Of a stretch of 64,000 nt of DNA, positions 55,853 to 64,000 are shown one piece after another (position 1 is the first letter of the stretch; every line of letters begins with the position of its first letter). The stretch lies in assembly GCA_009760855.2 (NCBI GenBank), contig WPIO01000016.1:4166001-4230000 (forward strand), given 5' to 3'. The DNA comes from Cristatella mucedo (Eukaryota; Bryozoa; Phylactolaemata; Cristatellidae). The notes under the pieces were generated by a model. It saw nothing but the letters and a program-made list of their open reading frames with translations. It did no database searches and was not told the origin of the DNA. The position numbers and the translations under genes are program-made.

Positions 55853-55939
55853 ACAGTAGGCGAAGTTGCAGAGTAAGGTTTTGCTGGCACACCACTGTAA
55901 TATTAAAGGTTCAAATAAATGATAGGTCACACATGTTTA

Positions 55940-56100
55940 GCTAGTGAATCTTTAACTTATTTCGCCTGGCAATCGTATCGGTAAAAGTAAGAGTACAAAC
56001 TGAAAAAGCGGACCAAGTACGGAGACCTTAGGTACCCATAGTTCAGTGGTCCCTCGAGTGATCTTGGTTCATTCCCATCAATAACCAGAATTACACAAAG
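55940..56100 (-). mobile_element. L2-A RT fragment
   Basis: Matches the motif-B region in reverse: CGCCTGGCAATCGTATCGGT, CAGTGGTCCCTCGAGTGATC and TTGGTTCATTCCCATCAATA. Confidence 0.6.
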
Positions 56101-56409
56101 CTGACCCTTTTTCATTGGCATCTATTCATCCGCATCGCTTACGATGCGTTGTTTCTGTCACTAACAGTTAAGGCGTGAATCTTGAACACTCATACAACCT
56201 GAGCCTTCAAATTAACTTGATGAAATTTGTTCCCTAACTAGCTTGTCTCTTCGGAGCTACCTAGCACTCGGTGTATCGGCACGTGCCTCCTGAGAAGCTA
56301 ACGGTTGGTCACGTCCGATGCTGACCCACTGATTCAGGCACTGGCCTACTACACAAACCATGGGCACGAGAAGCACTTTCCGGCCATTACTCAGCTGATC
56401 CTAACTTAC

Positions 56410-56514
56410 CTTGACCTTGCCGAACAACTCTGGCACAGCTGGCATGATTTCAGCAGTTCGTCGCATACCAAGCCACGGTACCTGCCGGTTTCAGCAAACG
56501 GCTCACTGGTCTCA
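56410..56514 (-). CDS. Candidate exon with a CxxCxxC motif
   Basis: The donor is a perfect-looking AAG|GTAAGT. The acceptor is modest (ATTATTAGCCCCTCAG). Phase 2 at both ends. It reads ETSEPFAETGRYRGLVCDEL, LKSCQLCQSCSARS plus two bases. It is on the same strand as the USP-like gene, 4 kb upstream of its first confident exon, but the phase does not join directly to 52302-52471, so an exon would have to lie between. A plus-strand ORF (56305-56526) overlaps. Tentative. Confidence 0.25.
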
Positions 56515-56599
56515 CTGAGGGGCTAATAATAAGTAGCCGCACCTACTAGGTTCACCTTTTTCGTTCCTCCTGGTCTTGATTAAAAATTCAAAGCCTTCT

Positions 56600-57035
56600 G
56601 TACTCTCTCTGTTGCTCTTTCTCTGTTGCTCTTTCTCTGTTGCTCTTTCTCTGTTGCTCTTTCTCTGTTGCTCTTTCTCTGTTGCTCTTTCTCTGTTGCT
56701 CTGTCTCTGTTGCTCTGTCTCTGTCTCTGTTGCTCTGTCTCTGTCTCTGTTGCTCTGTCTCTGTCTCTGTCTCTGTCTCTGTCTCTGTCTCTGTCTCTGT
56801 CTCTGTCTCTGTCTCTGTCTCTGTCTCTGTCTCTGTCTCTGTCTCTGTCTCTGTCTCTGTCTCTGTCTCTGTCTCTGTCTCTGTCTCTGTCTCTGTCTCT
56901 GTCTCTGTCTCTGTCTCTGTCTCTGTCTCTGTCTCTGTCTCTGTCTCTGTCTCTGTCTCTGTCTCTGTCTCTGTCTCTGTCTCTGTCTCTGTCTCTGTCT
57001 CTGTCTCTGTCTCTGTATCTCTCTCTCTCTAGTGC
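56600..57035. repeat. Compound minisatellite/microsatellite, 14-, 20- and 6-base units
   Basis: Begins with about seven 14-base units (GTTGCTCTTTCTCT), then 14-base GTTGCTCTGTCTCT, then 20-base units made of that plus one CTGTCT hexamer, then about 43 near-perfect CTCTGT hexamers (about 56742-57015). Cys/Leu/Ser-rich and Arg/Gln-rich ORFs across it are artefacts. Confidence 0.95.
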
Positions 57036-57059
57036 TCTCTGCCTCTCTCTCCCTTAAGC

Positions 57060-58290
57060 TGGTGCTCCCATTTTCCTCTGAGGGATGCAATCCACAGCAC
57101 CACTTTATGAAGAATGATCAAAACTCGGCCTCCACGAGCTTAACTTGATACTTTGCTACCTGATACGTGAGTTCAGAAAACTACGTGGAATTAGTAGAAG
57201 ACGTGCTGATACAGTACCCGAAACGTGGCTGCAATAAGCCTCTGAAGATTTACTTCCATCATTCTCACTAGAATTTCAGTCTTGACAACTGCGGTATGGT
57301 TAGTGATTATCATGGTGGGCGTTTTCATTAATACATCGTGGTATATGAACAATTATACCAGAAAAAAGGGTCCTCGTCAACGATTGCTGATTGCTTCAGG
57401 ACATTCAGATGCTCCCGAATATTTGTTCAAGAGACAGGCGAAGAAATCTAAAAAGTAGTCTGCGACCTCATTGTTTACAGGCATTTACCGTAAGCCCATA
57501 ACTATTAGCATGCAATTTGTAATATATACATTATTTGTTTGAATTGCAAAAGAAAAGTAGGGCTAATGTTGCAATTTGACTGTCACATTCGTGTTGAACA
57601 AATTTAAACTGATAACAAATAGCTACTTTTATTTCACTAACATGAATTTTGAAAAACTTATTAATCAGTGAGATGAGCATGGCATCCAGTGCCTCCTTAG
57701 TCATTCTATTGGTTACAAAAATACCCGGCTCACAACGAGTTTACAATTACGATGTCAAAGCCAAGAGGCTTGCACTGCAAATGCTACATACATTTTTAAG
57801 CGTGCGGTTGGCATGAAAATAAGCACGCTTTTTCGGGAATATTACCGATAGTTACGTCATCCGATATCTTTAGTGACATCTTCTTATGTCCAAGCTTCCA
57901 GAGATGTACTTCAAGTTCAACCGTTAACCCGCGTAACGGTATCCGATTCAACCGTGGCAGACCGGAAGACCTGTGTTGCGACTGCTACAACAGCAGGGAG
58001 GGAGCTCAGGAATTTAAAATAATGAGTATTCTACGTATTCGAATTTTTAAAATGCTCATTCACACTTCGAGACGAAGATTTTCCAGCTCTGGATCATTGC
58101 TTGATGTTATATGTAGATTGTTTTTTAATTTTTCTTGAAAATTGATCGGCTATCACTCAAGGCTAAGCGTGCTAGTTATCCCATCAGGTGTATCGTTGCA
58201 CCACTATTTGATATGCTTGCTTATAATAATGCGCACCTGAGATGTGCATTTCAATTGAAGCCATGCCTAGTGACGTAAAGAGAAAGCAAA
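57060..58290. other. Unassigned interval
   Basis: No repeat family or coding signal recognised. Confidence 0.4.
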
Positions 58291-58780
58291 TTGACATGTG
58301 CTCAGTTGTATGTCATTGAGTAGAAGAGATCCACAGCATTTTGCGGGAGCTACAAGAGAGAGCTACGCTCTGATACGAACTGTAGCGGCACGCCGCCATG
58401 GCCGCTACCACAACCGCCGCTTCATTGTGCTCTGCTGTCATATTTCTCGTGCAGTTGTAATGTGGCTACTCGTCCCAGCTTCGGTTCAAAGCAACGAGAG
58501 TATTACACAATAGTCTTCTGCCCAGAGGTGTCGACAAGGTTTGTTCTGGCTCGACCAACGAAATTACGTTCACAAATGTCTGCGAACGGTAATAGGCCAT
58601 TTTTTTACAAAGCTTTGTATGCAGCTACTCAAGCCATTGCCTCCGCCGCGTGTTCGTTGCATTTCGAGTCCTTTAGAAACTTTAATGTTCGCGCGACAAA
58701 CACTGAAAGCTCCCATCTTCTCATACGTAGCACAACTAGAGGTCTGGGCGTGAGCCGAAAACTGATTAATCACTGATGTA
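58291..58780. other. Local G+C/CpG-richer patch with ORFs on both strands
   Basis: Overlapping ORFs of 67-104 codons on both strands (plus 58462-58776, minus 58570-58773) sit in a patch richer in CpG than its surroundings. No motif or reliable splice pair is seen. A promoter or first exon of the minus-strand gene is possible but unsupported. Confidence 0.3.
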
Positions 58781-58949
58781 ATACATGAATAACTCTTTTA
58801 AATGTTCAGTTCGAACTAATATGTTTCAAGAATAAAAGCCGACGTCATTTAATGCGATGTCATTTAATGCCTCATTTTAAAAGCGGCAGTACGATCACGG
58901 CCGTTTTTCTCATTGTATAAAGGACCCTTGTTCGTCCTACTGCTAATGG

Positions 58950-59085
58950 CAAACGCGCCGGGATGGTTTGACCCAGTCGGACGCTTGATCAGGCCAAAGG
59001 TCAAAGCTAACGTATTAGGAGCCCAGGGTCGTGAGCTCTAACCCCGTGGCATGATTGAATCACAAAATAAAAATTAATTTATCTT
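58950..59085 (+). mobile_element. SINE-B-like remnant
   Basis: GGGATGGTTTGACCCAGTCG (A-box region) and GGGTCGTGAGCTCTAACCCC (B-box region) followed by GTGGCATGATTGAA. The L2-A-like tail is lost. Weak. Confidence 0.4.
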
Positions 59086-59224
59086 AGGTGACTATACCAT
59101 CTAATTATATACATGGATATGTAAATATATATATAATTCTGTATTTCCTGCTACTGGACTTATAGTCTGTATTTGTACTTGTACTTGTATTCTGTATTGG
59201 CTGCTGCAGGACTTGTTTCCTCTG

Positions 59225-59312
59225 CAGTAAATTTAAAGCGCCTATTAAGAGATTGAGTTCTCTGAGGGCACTTTTCAAGTGTAATATTCTTATTATTATT
59301 AACATTATTGCT
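59225..59312 (+). mobile_element. L2-A 3' tail fragment
   Basis: AAATTTAAAGCGCCTATTAA, GAGATTGAGTTCTCTGAGGG and CACTTTTCAAGTG, ending in (ATT)n. Confidence 0.8.
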
Positions 59313-60615
59313 CTAGACCTGGGTTGAAAAATATGAGTTTCTTAAGGCTGAATTCTTTGACTAAAGGCATAGGGTGAATAAAGCCTCACCTCTCAGATTG
59401 TTTTAGTGTTATGTCCTACTGGTAGAGCTATCCAGACATTTTCGACAAATACAATGCTTGGCATAGAGGCTGAGGCCCTGCACAGCGAACGAACGCACCA
59501 GAGCCGAATTCCCAATACCCCTCGCACAGACTGCCCTCGAGACCGTTGCGTCAAACCGTGAACAGCTACCAAGAGCACGTACCTGCAGCCCGAGAGCTGC
59601 TCCGGCATGCGCAGATAGGATAACTCCTTATCCGCCCACCATCCTCGGCCGCTAAGCTGCCAGCGAGTCCCGTGCGAATGAAAAAAAAAGATAAGAAGGT
59701 CGTAACGGGACTCAGGATTTTTAATAACGGATTAGCATCTCAATTTAAAAAATGCTTATCCTAGCTTGAATAATTTCTCACAGCGACTTTTCAGAAGTTA
59801 AACATCTCTCTTAACATTGCAGCGTTTGGTTTTTCAAGAGGATTGTGTAGTCTCTACCTGTGCTTCAATCCCCGGCTCTCTTGCTGAAGGTTTCTTTTAA
59901 ATTCTTTGCAGAATGCGTTGCTGAAAGTCATTCGTGGAGAACAGCAGACTTTCTCAGTGTGAATTACAATATAGACGACATACTTTTTATTGAAAAAACT
60001 TGTGCCGCGCTGAGATAAGAAGAGCTAATCACCAAAATTGGCTTGGTCAATATAGTGCTTGTAGCATCTGCACGCGTGCAGTGCATGTCTTGTTCCAAAG
60101 CAAGCTTTTGCCACACATTATTTTAATAACCTACTCAAAATTTGCTGGTTTATTTTGTATTGCATGTGCTTAAGATGTTATTACTTACATGCATTGATTT
60201 GCAAATTATTGCATTAAAGATAGAAGTCGTATTTGGAAATGAGTGTTGGTGCAGTTCTTGAATTTCTTATGGTTTACATTAACAGCTCATATGAGGAAGG
60301 ACATTCTGCATCCAAATGAGAACTAAAGAATATTTACAAAACGTGTGTCACCACGAAGAGAAAAACTTAAAAATGAACTAAATTGCTGACAATTTACACA
60401 ATTCCAAGCCGCCTTTTGCCTGGAACTACCAGTGAAACTGCTTTTTCAACCAACAATGTATCTCAACCAAGAAACTCGGTCTTCCTTAGTCATGATAATA
60501 TGTATACCAACAAATAATCCTTTGTAATTTATCTCTTGTCTTTAATTCGCAAAGCCATAGTGACTATATCTGCGTTACCTTCGAGATTTTTCTAGAACGT
60601 TTTCACGGAAAAAGC
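59313..60615. other. Unassigned interval
   Basis: A GC-richer patch at 59440-59680 holds a minus-strand 71-codon ORF without motifs. The rest is AT-rich and featureless to the eye. Confidence 0.4.
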
Positions 60616-60619
60616 TACT

Positions 60620-61240
60620 TTTAAATCAGGGGACGTTGCCAAAAATCGGAAGTCAGTTTCAAGATTTGGAAGCTTGCGAACTAGAGGCAAAAACTCCAGA
60701 TGATTTCAGGCTCGTACGAGTTCTAGGTCTGGATAATACGATGCTTAACCTGGTTCGGAAGTAAACCTGAAAAATATTCGGGAACCCAAAACTGAAGGTG
60801 CCTAAAAGTGAGCTACAAGGTACCTAAAAGTGAGCTCCTTGAAGTCAATGCATTGCTTCACTCTTAGCCAGTGCAGGTCGGTGGGAAGTGGTGCGATGTG
60901 GAAACTTCGACCTCACGACAGACAAGTCTAGCTGCACAGTTTTGCACCAGCTGTAAGCTCCTGATTGCACAGGCCGGTAGACCAGCAAGCAGTGAGTTAC
61001 GAAAGTCAAGACGGGATGTGTACAAATGCATGGACATATTAAGATGTGATATTCCTATCTAAACAAGCTCGAATGTAAGCAATGTTATATAGCTAAATGT
61101 AGGAAGACTTGACTGTGTAGTTGATGCGGTCGTCTAATGCGAGGTCACTTCAGAACAGGACACTTAGTTTTCGTGCAGATTCAAAGGACTTTTCGTCGAC
61201 GAAGTCTCAAATCAGTATAAAATGGTTGTTCACTGACTGG
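60620..61240 (-). mobile_element. L2-A 3' region copy
   Basis: Aligns with 46320-46735 and 46890-47060 on the same strand: CAGTTTCAAGATTTGGAAGC, CTGCACAGTTTTGCACCAGC, AGGCCGGTAGACCAGCAAGC and TTTTCGTGCAGATTCAAAGG. It contains a 22-base tandem duplication near 60797-60840 (CCTAAAAGTGAGCT twice). It shows the uninterrupted sequence across the SINE-B insertion site of the 46 kb copy. Confidence 0.75.
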
Positions 61241-61844
61241 ATTGGGGCATAAAAACTGTAGAGCGCATTCATTTTCCATTGGAGCCGTGTGGCACGAGGA
61301 GGCTGACACTGAGGAATAAGTAGAGCTTTTTTCGAAGGCGTGAAGCCATGTCGGTGCTTCACTCTGCATTCATTGATAGAGCAGGATTCAATACAGCTCC
61401 TTCGGAGAAGAAGATTTGTGGCTATAAATAAACTATTAGCTTCTTAGACTTGCAGCTACATAAAGCAAGTCGATGAGATCTCATGGCGGTTTTGTTAGCC
61501 CTGAAAAAATCAGAGTAGTTTCAGTCTAGCCTATACATAAGCATGGTGCTAGCTTGCTTGGAAACCTCTGTTATGCAGTCCCTAGTCATGGACAGGGATG
61601 ATTAAGGCATTGGCTTTTGTAGGCATTCTATTAATTAAGCTTATTCAAACTACGTCAGCAAGGGTTTCACGGCCATCAAATAGCATTAGCAAAGCATAGC
61701 TGCAAAATCAGTGATTCGTTCTAAACTACTGCTTCCTACTGTATACTCCTGCTTCATAAACCCTGTCCTTTGCTCCCCCCTGTAACTGAAAGCTTTTTAA
61801 TACCCCTTCAAGTGGGCATAAGTAATTAGTAAATAGGGCACTTA

Positions 61845-61960
61845 CAGCTGGCGCAAAACGTTGTGGCTACGCTTGTCGGTCGTGAGCTTTGCATTTGCCA
61901 CGGCATATCACCTTTGACCGACCTGCACTGGCTTAAAGTCAAGCAGCGCATCGAATAATA
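61845..61960 (+). mobile_element. L2-A C-terminal fragment
   Basis: Matches the segment after LLAGLP in the copies at 40900 and 43800 (TTGTGGCTACGCTTGTCGGT, GACCGACCTGCACTGGCTTA, AAGTCAAGCAGCGCATCGA). Cut off by the opposed tail at 61962. Confidence 0.55.
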
Positions 61961-61961
61961 A

Positions 61962-62110
61962 TATGAATGCACTTGATATAGCTCCCTGAGAGAACTTAAT
62001 CTCTTTCTAGGCGCTTTCCATTCGCTGCAAATTAAACAGGATCGAATGGTGAGTGGTATTGATAAGTAACATGAATAGCATGGTTATGGGTTACTTTATC
62101 CTGCCGACGA
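61962..62110 (-). mobile_element. L2-A 3' tail fragment
   Basis: AATGCACTTGATATAGCTCC, GAGAACTTAATCTCTTTCTA and GGCGCTTTCCATTCGCTGCA on the plus strand. It appears inserted next to a plus-strand L2-A fragment. Confidence 0.8.
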
Positions 62111-64000
62111 TTGTAGGGCTTTAGCCTCTAGGCGCTAGTTAGGTGTGAGAGTTCCACTAGTCTCAGTTCAAGGTACCTATAAATAGAATGCAGCAAAGAT
62201 TGTACCTTAAAATTGACCCGTCCCGTTTGATTTACGTTTCGACTCATTGATTTATTTCCTGCAAGTCCTAGCTAGGGCGTCCTGTCTACGCTTTCGCCGT
62301 CTCTTCTTCCGACCGGCCCGGGCCTGTGAAAGCTCTGCTGCACGTGACTGGATCCTCCATTAGCTGTGCCATAGAGCTAGAAAGGTCGCGACCGAATTTT
62401 CACTACCCTTTTTAGTGTGCTTGAGAGCTCATGCAAAGCTTCTCAGAGTGTTGCTGGTACACGAATGCGTCCACAAGAGACGAGGTGGACAGACCGTCAG
62501 GCTTAGCTGAAAGTGACATCCCAGCTTAATTTCAGCACATTTAAAGCCGACTAGTCCTAAAGTGGCAGCCCGTGAATCGCACACAAGTCTACATTCGCCA
62601 TTAATTACGCTGTCTTTCTAGACTCTGACGACGCAGGGGCTACATGCTCACCTTTAACCTCTCACTTTCAATCTTTAACAGCTGCTGAGTCAGTCCGAGT
62701 CATGTGTAATACGCGGGGCATTTCCATAAAGATCGCATTGTATTTAAGCAACGTATAAATTACCTTTTTATTTTTATTTTATTTATTTCATCATAAGCCT
62801 ACCTAGCCAATATGCTCAACCCGTTTCGCAAAATCTACGTGCCCTCCGCATGAGGCATTTCAGCAGGCACATAAATAACAGTTGGCGCAAATACACAAGA
62901 GGCACAAGTGGTTTAATTCCTGGCTGCTGCTGCGTCATGTTAAGGCCCGTTAGTACACTGCCAAACTCTTCCAACCCTTGAAATCAAATTCAGAGTAGCA
63001 GTCAGGAGCTGTTAGCAACGACCCCAGTGAGCCTGTTGGAGCATTAAGGATGACTAAGGATTATCGAAAGCATGCGAGCAATTCTCAAATCGAACGAGTA
63101 GGATTTTAGAATTGGCCATGAATGCACAGCTAAACATTGCAAATGGCTGTCTGGTTGCAGATAGTTCGAAAAAATCTCATTGAAGATGCACAGTGCCTTC
63201 CTTGTACGGACTATAATGTTGCAAGTTTAACAGCATCAAGAACCATGACACGAATCCAAATTCGGAATTCGAGCGAGCACTAAAAATTGAAATTGTATAA
63301 TCTAAGGCACGTGCGTGAGAAATTACGTGTCGATGTAGATAAAAATGCTCGCCACTTGGACCTCCATTGTAGATCGGACACGCCTGACACAGGCCTGAGC
63401 TTCCTCTGCCGAGTGTACTGAGGCGATATTTCAGCCAAATTGTAGTGACTTTGCCTTTAGTTACGTTCTTGAAAGCCTCTTATTAATTGGCTAGTGTCGC
63501 TCAAATGTATTCCTGATTGCGAATTTTCTGCCAGGGTTAGTAGATAGCTTTTATTTCGCATTAAGCCTCCTCAAAGCAAGATTGCCGGGAGGCTCAGAGA
63601 TGCATATTCAGAATTTCCAGCCTTTTCAGGCCATGCAATTATCAGAAGTCCGCATCAGCTGCTCCCGTCGAGTCATACTTTCAGCCATATCTCGCTCCTA
63701 AAGTCATGCGTGCCCAGACAGGTATATCTCATCCAAGTTTGCCCACAGATTTGACACATTAAATCGTTCTCCCTTAATATTTGCTATGAGTCTATCTTAG
63801 GTGTCCATTAGGCTTACTATCAACCGGGCAAGCAATCTTAATAATGGCCATCGAATCAGCTCCTTAATTGGCAATAAATTCCTCATAATGCGGCGAATGA
63901 TTCTTGATGCCGTCATTGACTGTTTCATTAGACCAAGACATGAATAATCTCGACTAACTGACCGACAATAACCGATGCCCCCACACATATTTTGCTTTTT
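62111..64000. other. Unassigned interval to window end
   Basis: No gene or known repeat recognised. A TTTTTATTTTTATTTTATTT stretch lies near 62765. The 63-codon minus-strand ORF at 63797-63988 has no motif. Confidence 0.4.

Noticed and set aside
56512-57148. ORFs of up to 192 codons on both strands
   Set aside because: They are translations of the 14-mer/hexamer satellite; the repeat length avoids stops in several frames.

Overview
This is metazoan nuclear DNA, about 60% A+T, intron-rich and densely packed with decayed retroelements. The signs are GT-AG introns, tRNA-derived SINEs, non-LTR retrotransposons of the L2/CR1 type with an APE-like endonuclease, and long (CT)n/(GA)n microsatellites. 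There are no operons, Shine-Dalgarno sites or dense long ORFs. The combination suggests a repeat-rich aquatic invertebrate, but the species cannot be named from the sequence.

The main non-repeat content is one host gene on the minus strand, running from about 52.5 kb down to 25.5 kb. It is split into small exons that ORF length would miss. Read in order, with compatible intron phases, the exons encode an uncharacterised N-terminal region (52302-52471, 48872-48956, 48451-48554) followed by a divergent ubiquitin-specific protease (USP, peptidase C19) domain. The Cys box is split between 37918-38074 and 35649-35819. Then come 29191-29249, a likely 26-base microexon at 27243-27268, a segment at 26775-26841, a tentative exon at 26604-26673, an RF motif at 26446-26477, and the strand leading into the His box at 25470-25558. 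The exon with the catalytic His was not found with confidence. The introns (0.3-10 kb) are full of transposon debris.

Layout: 1-2.69 kb, GC-rich degenerate R2-group element (minus). 3.0-5.8 kb, Gypsy-like repeat C fragments with L2-B copies. 5.8-9.0 kb, mostly unassigned, with one unexplained ORF. 9.0-12.3 kb, two opposed L2-A copies. 13.1-16.3 kb, SINE-A, L2-B and AT-rich repeats. 18.5-24.5 kb, a decayed Gypsy integrase, three L2-B copies (two nearly identical and inverted) and a third L2/CR1 fragment. 25.5-29.3 kb, the compact 3' half of the USP gene. 29.8-34.8 kb, an L2-A end, repeat C carrying an inserted L2-B copy, and two SINE-A copies. 35.6-38.1 kb, the USP Cys-box exons. 38.3-47.8 kb, L2-A copies including the fullest one (38.95-41.5 kb) and a nested insertion cluster. 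48.4-52.5 kb, the 5' exons and more L2-A. 52.9-57.1 kb, microsatellites, an RTE-like fragment and L2-A/SINE-B. 57-64 kb, mostly unassigned sequence with L2-A remnants.

The mobile elements look related in function: SINE-B ends in a tail like that of L2-A, which suggests mobilisation by L2-A machinery. Exon calls rest on reading splice sites, phases and motifs by eye. No alignment or transcript evidence was available.
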